Of a stretch of DNA of 64,000 nucleotides, positions 29,319-38,121 are shown piece by piece (position 1 is the first letter of the stretch; each line of letters begins with the position of its first letter). The notes under the pieces are model-generated. The model made no database searches, was not told where the DNA came from, and saw only the letters and a list, made by a program, of their open reading frames with translations. The stretch lies in the NCBI RefSeq assembly GCF_000760515.2, contig NW_013546689.1, forward strand, positions 1 to 64,000, read 5' to 3'. Source of the DNA: Mitosporidium daphniae. Lineage: Eukaryota; Microsporidia. Made by a program: the position numbers and the translations under genes.

Positions 29319-30545
29319 TTAGTTACTTGCAGATATGCTTATCTGCTTGGTTTTCTCAATAAACGTCATCATCTCTTGCTCACTTTCCATTCCAAGCAGC
29401 ATGGTCTTAGGTGATAGCTGGCTACCTGCTCCCCGTGTCTTGAGCGCCAGCATGTGAAGGGACAGCTTCGACTTGTCTGCCCGAGTGACATTCACTTTTT
29501 TCTCTGGGAGATTTATGACTGTTGACGAGCTATTGACATTGGCAAGTATCCCTTTAACAGTCGCCGAGTTTCCAGGAAGGTACCACTTGAGCTCTCCGGT
29601 TGAAAATAGCTGGAAGTGACGCTCTTTCCACGAGCATGAAAGATATTTTCCTTGCTTCCAGAAGGTGCCGCTATGAATAGCGACGGGCGTCGTCGAAATG
29701 CCACCGCTCACAATGGACGAGTCACGTAGCGACGAATTCGAAATGCCGCTAGTCGCTACTACACCCTTCGAGCCATTTGCGGCATTGTTTGAAACACTGG
29801 TGGAACTGCCTTTGCCGCCACTGAGGTTGCTTTTTGTGGACACATTTGTAGCGCTTTTGGTCGATACATTGGTGGCGCTTTTTGTGGATACATTTGTGGC
29901 GCTTTTGGTCGATGTTTCTGCGGCACTTTTCAGAGAAGTTTTGGAGGCACTCGCAATAAAAGCAGCGGAGCTCTTTTCCTCTGAAGATTTGGGTTCTGGG
30001 ATCTTTTCTCCGGGTGTTGTGGTGGCCCGGGCCATCTCCTCTGTTTCAATGACATGATTTTTCAGCGGTGATTCTCCGATCGAAGATCGTGAACCATTCG
30101 CCACTAATAGATTAGTAGTACCATTTTCTTCCACTACATTCTCGACTTCCTTTTGTCGCAATGGTGTGGTCTCACCAGCCATCTGACGCTCAAGGACATC
30201 ATTAACTTGTGCCTGCACTTTTTCTTTCGCCTCGGACATTGGCAAGTCGGTTTTAGAGACGGACTCTTCGCTTATCACCCCTACCGTCTCGTCAACGGGA
30301 GTTTTCGTTGCCAGGTTACCAGGCTTTCGTTTTCTTGATGCCATCGCCAAATCCTTATCTTCCTTTTCTTCAAGATTTGCACCGTTTGATGATATCCAGC
30401 TTTTTTTTTCCTCTGCAGAAATTTTTTCATTAGAAACAGTGATGCTCTCTTCATCTGCGGCGATCTTGCCCTCATCCTCGGGGTCTCCTGCGATCATTTC
30501 AATAACACGGTTAGCAATTGATTTTCTTGGTGTTTCTGCTGTCAT
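29319..30545 (-). CDS. Protein with a C-terminal PH domain
   Basis: A single exon encodes 408 aa. The first ~270 residues are low-complexity, rich in Glu, Lys, Ser and Thr, and include three direct repeats of TKSATNVS near residues 215-245. The C-terminal ~115 residues look like a pleckstrin-homology domain. The first strands read SGTFWKQGKYLSCSWKERHF and QLFSTGELKWYLPG, and the closing helix is EQEMMTFIEKTKQI. PH domains bind phosphoinositides or proteins at membranes, and the basic residues of strand 1-2 (KQGK, KERH) would fit lipid binding. No catalytic domain is attached, so it is probably an adaptor. The ortholog is unknown. Confidence 0.75.
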   Translation of the reverse strand: MTAETPRKSIANRVIEMIAGDPEDEGKIAADEESITVSNEKISAEEKKSWISSNGANLEEKEDKDLAMASRKRKPGNLATKTPVDETVGVISEESVSKTDLPMSEAKEKVQAQVNDVLERQMAGETTPLRQKEVENVVEENGTTNLLVANGSRSSIGESPLKNHVIETEEMARATTTPGEKIPEPKSSEEKSSAAFIASASKTSLKSAAETSTKSATNVSTKSATNVSTKSATNVSTKSNLSGGKGSSTSVSNNAANGSKGVVATSGISNSSLRDSSIVSGGISTTPVAIHSGTFWKQGKYLSCSWKERHFQLFSTGELKWYLPGNSATVKGILANVNSSSTVINLPEKKVNVTRADKSKLSLHMLALKTRGAGSQLSPKTMLLGMESEQEMMTFIEKTKQISISASN

Positions 30546-31048
30546 TTCCCGGCAGTAAAGAAGGCAATAAACAATAAATTTACATTGAGCTCATATTTCA
30601 TGCATGATGACCAATTAAGTTTCGGAAAGAAATAGCCATTGGTAAGCGCAAAACCCAATTAAGCGAGGGCACAAAAGAAATTGGAATTTGCATTTAAACT
30701 TAAAGTGATTCGCCGTTTGGTCAAATATTGAAGTGTAAAGAATTGCAAACAAAAGCATCATCCAGCAGGCACATGCAAACCCAAATGGCGACCAATAAAT
30801 ACATCACTACGTGGAATTGAAGTTAAATATAAATACTTTCGGCGCGCTTGTAAAACACCGTTACCAAATTTGGTGTAAACCGTGCAAACAAATTGTCCCT
30901 AAATTAGGGTCAAAAATTCTTTCCTGCACTGACAGCAATAAATTATTGCCATTTGGAATGTTTAATTTGCCGACTTGACGAATATGCTTCAATAAGCATT
31001 CAAAATGATCGATTTGACTATTTTGACCAAAAGTGCATTTAAATTTCA
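30546..31048. other. Intergenic region between divergent PH-protein and isomerase genes
   Basis: AT-rich. It contains both promoters and no convincing open frame. One antisense ORF of 74 codons lacks coding character. A CATTTAAATTTC element lies directly before the isomerase ATG. Confidence 0.5.
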
Positions 31049-32128
31049 ATGAGCACTGATTCTGTCCATCCCAAGCCCAGGCCAAAGAATCCGTTTAACA
31101 CTGATGGGACGATAAGTTTCAGTCGTCATTCTACAAATGACTCAATTGCCATTGTAATGCTCAATATTCCAAGCACTTTAAATGCACTCTCAAGAGAGTA
31201 AGCCATGATTCGGGTTTTCCCTAGGGCCTTTGTGGAAATATCTCGATGCTTCACGCTCATAAATGAAGACAAGTCAATCCACTCTGTTGTTCTATCATCG
31301 TCCACACCAGGGGTTTTCTGCAGCGGAATTGACTGTAAGTGTTGTTTTTGTACAACTATTGATCTAGTCCAATATCTCAAGTCTCTTCTTGTTGAGCTCA
31401 ATTCGCCAAATATGGATGGAGGTACTTTGGTTGACCATTGATTTACATAGCAAAAAAGGCAAAAAGGCTCTACCAAGAAATCCAGGTAGCTTTAAAGCCA
31501 AGTGGCTCATGATAGTTCATGCAAGATTCCCTGAACACAATTTACGAATGCAAGAAGCCTATCATTGCTTTAATTGATGGGATTTGCTACGGCGCCGGTA
31601 TAAGTTTTTTGGCGAAATAACCTTTAGGCGTCGATCTCATCTGTTGTGCGGATATGAGATTATCCACTAAAGGTGCCAAATTCTCGGTCAAGGTAATCAT
31701 CGAAAATGCATTTTTAGGAAGTAGATCTTGGCCTCGCGGCAGACCTTGGCACTTTACAGAGACTTCCAAAATGTGTATCAAGCTCCGGAATTGCTCTGGA
31801 ATTGTGTCTTACCGGAAGGACATGGGGTGCAAGTGAGGCCAAAGCTTTTGGATTCATTCAGGGGGATCTATTTGATAGCTACGCGCAATTAAAAGGTTCC
31901 ATATCATCGGCATTAAGTGTCTTAGAGGCCGGGGAAAATTTGGCCGGTATTTTGGCATCCAAAAGCCAAACTGCAGTTGAAAATACAAAAAGGTCCATTC
32001 TTGACTCGTATGAGCATCCCTCAATCAAACAGGGCTTGCAGAAAATTGCACTGGTCAATTCGTCTGCTCTTCAATCGGAAGAGCTTCCTAGAAATGTTTC
32101 CAACTTTCTTTCAAAATCAAAGTTATAG
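31049..32128 (+). CDS. Peroxisomal delta3,5-delta2,4-dienoyl-CoA isomerase (ECH1-like)
   Basis: Crotonase-fold enzyme that isomerises dienoyl-CoA intermediates during beta-oxidation of unsaturated fatty acids. Seven exons (31049-31197, 31225-31334, 31368-31421, 31451-31485, 31516-31597, 31628-31692, 31718-32128) give 301 aa, with introns of 25-33 nt. The oxyanion-hole strand is PGVFCSGID and the second loop ICYGAGVDLICCADMRL. KEVDLGLAADLGTLQRLP is nearly identical to mammalian ECH1. All three acidic catalytic residues can be placed: Asp in CADMRL, Glu in KEVD, Asp in AADLG. The protein ends in SKL, a canonical PTS1 signal, so it should be imported into peroxisomes. There is no mitochondrial presequence. 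Confidence 0.93.
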
Positions 32129-32463
32129 CTAAAGATCAATACTTCAGCCCCACAGTTAGTCCTGGTCGTAATTGCATCATGCCAAAGTATTCTTCGAATG
32201 CTTCTGCTGTGAATGCACCCCCAAACAAAAATCATCGCCAAAATATCTAAAATACAATTTGCAACCCTATATTTGTTCGTAGCGTCAAAGCATTATATGC
32301 ATTCATGATCCCAAAGCAGGCTCTGATTTATGGAGACCGTGGTTGGTTCAAAAGTTATTACCCATCCATACTTACATGGAAGCTGCTTGCCAACTTTTAC
32401 ATGGCCACAATTAATACCTCTTTTAAAAAAGTTTATTTGCTCTCATCCATTGGATACCACGAT
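32129..32463 (+). other. Gap with a doubtful small spliced ORF
   Basis: A 53-aa product is possible from 32179-32208 joined to 32283-32414 by a 74-nt GT-AG intron. It contains IHDPKAGSDLWRPWLVQKLL. A different 68-codon ORF overlaps it. Neither has recognised homology, so the region may simply be the shared 3' space of the convergent isomerase and transporter genes. Confidence 0.3.
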
Positions 32464-34260
32464 TTACTTAAGAAGAATCTGGTAAAATGTGACAACTTTT
32501 TTCAGTTTTAAGAGTGATTTTTTCAATAGATTATAAATAGAGTCGCTAACGATTATTCCAAGCCCAATACTAAATGCAGATACGATTGACGACATAAACG
32601 GAGGATACTTTGTCTTGGCGAAATCTTTTTTTTCAGGGTGCTCGTAATCGCCAACAACCATGTCTTCAATAATTCCAAACGTTTCCTTGACAAAATTGCC
32701 CCCAGGGACGAGAGGAAGGATTCCATTATAAACGTAAACAAGATAAGAGCTCTTTGTATATTCGCTAATTATCATAGACAAGATGCAAACTGAGAAAGAG
32801 GCAAGGAAATCGCAAAGCATGCTTGGCATTCCCAACTCGATGCAACCAAATAAGACAAAGTTGCAAACTACCATAGGAATAAAAGAAAGGAGAATTTGCA
32901 TACGTGATCCTTCCATTAGAAGGGTCGCCCCAACTGTCAAAAAGGAAGAAGAAAATAGTGCAATCGTAGTAGGGGAAAATTGCTCGGTACTATTAGCACG
33001 AATAGAGAGGTGCACATAATGCCCGTTAAAGATTAATCGACCAATATATATTGAGACACCGAATCCAAGCGCCATGAGAATACCCTCTGACATTCCTTTG
33101 ATGAGCATCGAAACTCCGATAATCCCCCCGCTGGACTTGAAATAAAATGTTTCTACTACCCCCATCGTTATCGAGAAACCAGGAAGGTTCCAAAGGGTAG
33201 CTCCCAAAACGATTGGCCAAAATGAGATTTCACTATCATAATAGCAGAAAAGGAAGGTCAAAAACCCACATATAATAGAACTTATAAAAACTTGAGTGCG
33301 GTTAAAAAGTATTGAGATCTCGGTAAAATAAAGTAGTATAGCAGCAATGATTCCAACTATAGAGCCGTAACACTGGTCTTTCAGAGAACCAGAAAAACAC
33401 ATAGGTCCAGAAACAGCAGCAAATACAGCAGCTATAAAGTGAATCCCAAGTATATTATTTTTCGTGGCCGAACAGAAAGGAATTCCTTTTAAAATAGAAG
33501 AATCCGGTTCATGTTTCATTTTTTCATATTCTTTTTTCAAGTTATCAAGCCTTGAAATGATACGTGAATCAACCTTAATTTTATCAATGTCCTTATCGGA
33601 GTTAAAATTCTTATCTTTATCTTCTGATTTCTCCAAATTAGCATCAACTTTAAAACGAGAGTCTTCGATAGTTATAAAGACATCAGGAGAATTTCCATTG
33701 TTAGCTTGTGTACTGGAAGTTGCCATAGTTTTATCAACCTGAGGAGCTAGCGAAACACCGGCTACCTCAGAACCCTCAGGAGGTCCAAAAGCTCCTGTCG
33801 TCTCAACATTATGATTGGCCTCAACGTGTTCAGAATCATCAGCATCGTCAGAACACTGAATATGCCCAGAATGTGCAAAAGGTTTGGTCGTTTGTTTTTC
33901 ATCATACCCACCACTAAGTTCTTTTGCTGAAAATCGGCTCGAAGAAATTTCACTAGCTTTTGGGTCATCCAAAGGCCCTTTAAGGAGACGAGTAAGCCTC
34001 TCCATTTTTTTCATATTGTATCCTGATTTAAAAGCCCTAGAGCTTGATATATCTTTTTGATTTAAATCATTTACGGATACAGATATAGCAACATGAGTTG
34101 GCAAGATCGACAACATAAGGAAGTCTTTACCAACTATGTTTTGGATAAGAGTAACGATGTAGAAGGTGGCTAAACCAGATTGCATCATGTCTGCAACAAC
34201 CATAGCCAAAAAAGCCAGCTTCTGCTGCAATAGCGACTCTTCGATCAAAATCAAATTCAT
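32464..34260 (-). CDS. ThrE/DUF1212-family membrane transporter (PRM10-like)
   Basis: Single exon, 598 aa. The N terminus (EESLLQQKLAFLAMVVADMM, then ILPTHVAISVS) is the short ThrE_1 element. A ~200-residue hydrophilic, acidic/Ser-rich insert follows. From about residue 255 there are roughly ten hydrophobic segments with the family-typical LPLVPGG motif near residue 525. Bacterial members export threonine and serine; fungal members such as yeast Prm10 are membrane proteins of undefined transport. The tail KKSLLKLKKVVTF is basic. The split of the conserved N-terminal element from the membrane core by the long insert is unusual. It converges with the dienoyl-CoA isomerase gene. Confidence 0.82.
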   Translation of the reverse strand: MNLILIEESLLQQKLAFLAMVVADMMQSGLATFYIVTLIQNIVGKDFLMLSILPTHVAISVSVNDLNQKDISSSRAFKSGYNMKKMERLTRLLKGPLDDPKASEISSSRFSAKELSGGYDEKQTTKPFAHSGHIQCSDDADDSEHVEANHNVETTGAFGPPEGSEVAGVSLAPQVDKTMATSSTQANNGNSPDVFITIEDSRFKVDANLEKSEDKDKNFNSDKDIDKIKVDSRIISRLDNLKKEYEKMKHEPDSSILKGIPFCSATKNNILGIHFIAAVFAAVSGPMCFSGSLKDQCYGSIVGIIAAILLYFTEISILFNRTQVFISSIICGFLTFLFCYYDSEISFWPIVLGATLWNLPGFSITMGVVETFYFKSSGGIIGVSMLIKGMSEGILMALGFGVSIYIGRLIFNGHYVHLSIRANSTEQFSPTTIALFSSSFLTVGATLLMEGSRMQILLSFIPMVVCNFVLFGCIELGMPSMLCDFLASFSVCILSMIISEYTKSSYLVYVYNGILPLVPGGNFVKETFGIIEDMVVGDYEHPEKKDFAKTKYPPFMSSIVSAFSIGLGIIVSDSIYNLLKKSLLKLKKVVTFYQILLK

Positions 34261-34498
34261 AAAAAATCAAAACAAGCATCCGTCTTTTATAGACATAATG
34301 ATTCAATCGATACGTCGTCAATATTCATTCTGAGTATTTGGACCAATCATAAATACTAATTGTTGTGTTTAATTGAAATGACCAAACTATGACTCATAAT
34401 CATGAGTTTAGGAGCCCCGTAAATTATGAAGTTGATTACTTTAAATTTTATTTCTGACGATTAAATTATGCTCGACCAAAGGAGCCAATCAATGGCCA

Positions 34499-35653
34499 CT
34501 AAAAATCCGATACTTGATTTTTTGCTGCGAAATACAAAAAAAGCGAGATTGTCCAATGATACAATGCGCGGCCATCTAAATTGTCTATAGAGTCTTCCAA
34601 AGTATGCCAGTGCTTTGGGAAGGGAGCAGGAACGAGAAGCAGAATTGGGATTCCCAGCTTTTTAAAAGGCAGATGATCATCTTCTACGACTAGGGTGTCT
34701 ACAAGCCTTTGGGACATTAGCTGGGGTTTTCTTTTTTGCTGTTGAGAATATTGTTGCTCCAGAGGGGGCAGGTATGCCTCGACTTGCTTTGCAATTTTAA
34801 AGAGTTCAAGAAACTCCTTGTGTGTATTTTTAAAGAAAGATGCAACTTGCACATCATCCCTGGCTCCTAGCAAGTCTAGAAGGATGAATAGTGAAATTGA
34901 ATCGACATTAAAAGCTTTGGTCTTCTGATCACTATCACTAGATTCGTATTCGATCAGGTGCAGATCGGATAGCTTCACCTCATCTTTCCTTTTAGAAAAT
35001 ACCTTCGCAAGATGTTTTGAGCCATATAATGAATCTTTGTCGGTCCAGCTCTTAAATGCCTCTTCGCCGTCGAAAAAAATAAACATAACCCCCAATTGCG
35101 TCGTGGTAATCCTGTAGCTTGATAACAATTGAGCCAAGGCGAGTAAAATGCTACAGGATGCTGCAGCATCTGAAGCTCCAGAGAACTTTTCTCGATCAAC
35201 ATTTTTTGAAGTTCGTTTAGAATCAAAATGTGCAGCTAGGATTATAAATGAGGTCGCTTTTAAATTGTCAATGGCGATGATGTTTGTAAAACTTTTGACA
35301 CCAAGTACAGTGTCTGATTGAAACTTATCATGAAACACGCTCATATGGAACTGCTTCAATTTCTTTGAAATAATCTCAATAACTCTCCGATGTTGCTTCG
35401 ACCCAACTGGTCGAGGAAGAGCAAGCTCGTGTATCAGAGAATACGGGACATTTAGATCCAAAATACCCCCTATGTCTTGAATAATTGTTCGACTATACTC
35501 TTTTAAGAGCACATCAGAGGGGATGGAGATGCTGGCATTTAGCTTTTTTCCCGTGTAAACTTGATAAAAATAATACGTCAAAACTGAAAGAAAAGCGAGA
35601 AGTAAAGAAATTGAGACACAAAGTTTGATGCTTTGTCTCTTTATCGGTTCCAT
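34499..35653 (-). CDS. Glutaminyl-peptide cyclotransferase, membrane-anchored
   Basis: Zinc enzyme of the M28 fold that converts N-terminal Gln to pyroglutamate on secretory proteins. Single exon, 384 aa from the ATG at 35653; the frame upstream is opened only by a TTG. A short basic N terminus precedes one hydrophobic span at residues 11-31, a type II anchor like that of Golgi-resident QPCTL. Motifs are ILAAHFDSKR, KFSGASDAAASCSILLALA (zinc Asp), FIFFDGEEAFKSWTDKDSL (zinc/catalytic Glu), LLDLLGA, EDDHLPFKKLGIPIL and APFPKHWHTLED (zinc His). All catalytic positions are retained. A 26-residue Gln/Lys-rich insert lies before the EDDHLPF block. Confidence 0.93.
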   Translation of the reverse strand: MEPIKRQSIKLCVSISLLLAFLSVLTYYFYQVYTGKKLNASISIPSDVLLKEYSRTIIQDIGGILDLNVPYSLIHELALPRPVGSKQHRRVIEIISKKLKQFHMSVFHDKFQSDTVLGVKSFTNIIAIDNLKATSFIILAAHFDSKRTSKNVDREKFSGASDAAASCSILLALAQLLSSYRITTTQLGVMFIFFDGEEAFKSWTDKDSLYGSKHLAKVFSKRKDEVKLSDLHLIEYESSDSDQKTKAFNVDSISLFILLDLLGARDDVQVASFFKNTHKEFLELFKIAKQVEAYLPPLEQQYSQQQKRKPQLMSQRLVDTLVVEDDHLPFKKLGIPILLLVPAPFPKHWHTLEDSIDNLDGRALYHWTISLFLYFAAKNQVSDF

Positions 35654-36327
35654 TCGCAAAAATATTACTCAAGATGACGGCATTATAAGATTTAAACAGA
35701 CCTACATTTTAGGGTTTGGTTTTAAAATTCCAAATTCAAGACACCGTGTAATTAGATTACACGGATTTACGAATTGCTGAGGTTACTTAATTAGCGCTTA
35801 AAAGTGCTGTAAAGTTTATCAATTTACAAATAGGGGTTTCAATCCCCGTTTGATGCCCGCCATTTTCGCTATACATCTCGAGTCCGCTTTAGAAATAGGC
35901 TAGGGAAGGGGGGGGAGGTCTAGTGGGCTGAAGTTGATTACCTGACCAAAGCAGATGCTAAACTTTGCATTTGAGATTAAATTTTAACTTTTTTAAAGTA
36001 GGAAATATTTGCGAAGAGATCCAAGCAGATCTACATTGGTTTTTAGCCAAGTGATCACTGTACGAAACTCAACCCGTCTTTCCAAAGCAGTTATTATGCA
36101 TACTGGATTCAATAGGTTTTTAAAACATATAATGAAATCCTTGTTAACTAATAATACATTTTCTGTAAAGTTTATGATTATGATTGAGCGAGATACCGAA
36201 TTTTAGCGTTGTAGCAATTGCAGCTACGTATGGATTTGAAAATGACGACGAAAATACGGAATCGATAAAATTTGAATTTTAAAGTTGAACATATGCAATT
36301 TCAGTAAATTTTAAATTTTAGACAAGA
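35654..36327. other. Intergenic region upstream of the ATP synthase j-like gene
   Basis: AT-rich with a run of Gs near 35910. It contains one perfect short palindrome, listed separately. A T-arm-like GGGGTTTCAATCCCC (35831-35845) does not fold with its surroundings into a tRNA. No convincing coding frame was found. Confidence 0.5.
35744..35764. promoter_or_regulatory. Perfect inverted repeat
   Basis: Nine-base arms CCGTGTAAT and ATTACACGG flank a 3-base TAG spacer, about 90 bp upstream of the glutaminyl cyclase start. It is a plausible dimeric transcription-factor site or small hairpin. Function is not known. Confidence 0.4.
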
Positions 36328-36562
36328 ATGGTTTGGTTACCCTTTACTTCACGATACCCCAAGTACCCTCCTGTTAGCTTTAGAGCCGAAGTTCCTTTTC
36401 TGATTGGGGCACTAGTTTACTTTGGGATTATTTTCAAAATTCACAATACTCATATGAAACGTACTTTTTTTAACTCATTTGGTAGAGAAAGAGCTTGAAA
36501 AGCAACTTGCCCCAACTCAAAATAGAGATCAATCGGCAGCTGGTATTGGCCACCGCCATTGA
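36328..36562 (+). CDS. Small mitochondrial membrane protein, ATP synthase subunit j (ATP18/ATP5MJ)-like
   Basis: Exons 36328-36460 and 36486-36562 with a 25-nt intron encode 69 aa. The layout matches the small F1Fo-ATP synthase subunit j. A short N-terminal RYPKYPPVSFRAEVPF leads into one membrane span (FLIGALVYFGIIFKIH), then a polar Lys/Glu/Gln helix and a C terminus ending GIGHRH. Animal ATP5MJ has the same order, with a PYYTK..EIWIG start, a single span followed by basic residues, and a GHH end. The AT-rich TAAATTTTAAATTTTA element directly precedes the ATG, as before other genes here. Similarity is short, so another small respiratory-chain subunit is possible. Confidence 0.6.
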
Positions 36563-36623
36563 AAGTATAGAGAATAAACTCAAAAGCACAATTTATTATC
36601 TTAACAAGTAATTTTATGGGGAG

Positions 36624-38074
36624 TCATGAGGGGTTAACCCCATCTTCTCTGAGCCAAGATCTAATTATAGTGGGGCATCTTTCCAGGCCCTCCATAGCCC
36701 TAACAAGGGTTCTGGGATTTACTGCGAGTGTTAAACCTTCAAATTCGATTGGAGATTTTCCATCAATCACTATAAGACCTTGAGAAATCAAACGTTTTAC
36801 GGCCTATGTCGATGTTAGTATGATACGCGAATACATGCAAAGCCATGCTCCTTGTGCATAGTTCGGCCAGATCTGAAAACGATTGAGAAGAAAAGAGGCG
36901 ATATTCTTCATATAGTCCACCAAATGTAATGGGTGGCAGAACCCCCCTAACCCTAAACAAGATTACAAGTAGCGAAATTTCAGAAATAGCGAGTCCTAAA
37001 CGATAAATGAAAAAAGGAACCTTGAATTACTTGATAATGTTGATCCGCAGTTTGCGATTCAATCACATCTTTCAGTAAGGTGGCCGTGATAAAAGGATCT
37101 GTGACAGAAAGGGAATATATTACGGGGATTAGTTTCTGGAGCATCTGATAAGGAACATCAAAAGCCAAATAATATGCCTTTAAAGCATCTACAAGTTCAG
37201 AGGAATCTGAAAATAAATTTTCAATTCGTTCATTAAATTCGTCAATAAAAGAAGACGGAAGGGAATCGATCGATTGCGGTATGTTAAACGCCTTCGAACA
37301 CAACAAAGAAAACGATCCAAGGGATGAAGAATTTCCCTCACGAAGGAAAATCGATCGAGGATTGAATCTCGACCGAACTCTTTTTTCCAGTAGCTCTGAA
37401 AAATTCTACCAATTTAGAGATGAGAAAACGTACAGAGCGACTAGTGCACCCAATAACTATAATTGGTCGGTTTCTTGACACGTGGACCAGGTCAAAAAGA
37501 CTATACAGAACGGATTGTTTTGGCTGTTTAGCAAACAAGTCAATGTCCTCGACTATAAATACAATTGCAGTAAAAGATAATTTTGTTTCAATTGCTTCGA
37601 CAAGAAGTGAAAAACATTCTGAAAATGTCTTTGGGTTAGAATCATTGCCTAATAAATTCTTAAATATTGGATCAAGTAAGGCCAATTGCTGGACCATGTC
37701 GGCTAGAGCTATTCTATCGTCACCGTCGATCAGGCCAGATAGACGAAGAATGATGTGTCTTCTTTCTTCTGTTTGCCCAAGGCGAGCTAATGCTTTTTGG
37801 GTAGTCTATAGAATAATTTATAAAATATACTTTATAGACATATCCATTTGGAAATGGGCCCGGGTTAATCAAAAGCAACGTTTGGCTTGCTCCATTATCT
37901 ATGCACTCGGATACAAGATAATTAAATTGACTAAGAAATTAGGAATCATGTAAACTTAATGGATCGTTCTGAGGCGATTTCAAAGTCGCTGAATTGATGC
38001 CAAAGAACAGACTTCAAAATAGCAAGTTGGTAGTCTTCAAGCAAAAGTTGCGGCCGAGGCGATGCCGCCACCAT
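36624..38074 (-). CDS. ORC4: Origin recognition complex subunit 4
   Basis: AAA+ subunit of ORC. Six exons (37956-38074, 37831-37930, 37434-37805, 37021-37405, 36835-36995, 36624-36803) give 438 aa, with introns of 25, 25, 28, 25 and 31 nt. The 31-nt intron carries a perfect TACTAAC branch site. The Walker B region is FIVEDIDLFA. Sensor 1 and the Orc4 signature read VIGCTSRSNFSELLEKRVRS followed by RFNPRSIFL. The C-terminal winged-helix part contains GLAISEISLLVIL and ends ERCPTIIRSWLRE. The P-loop is degenerate: NPGPFPNGYVYKT where GPRGSGKT-like sequence is usual. Nucleotide binding may be lost or altered. The stop lies 62 bp from the convergent ATP synthase j-like gene. Confidence 0.93.
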
Positions 38075-38121
38075 AGTGCCAATTTTGATTTTTAAAATAA
38101 ACTTTAAAAAAAAGAAAATTT

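Noticed and set aside
30861-31085. Antisense ORF before the isomerase
   Set aside because: It overlaps the start of the isomerase gene on the other strand and lacks coding character.
35800-35870. tRNA suggested by GGGGTTTCAATCCCC
   Set aside because: The loop is one base off a T-loop and no acceptor, D or anticodon stem can be drawn around it.
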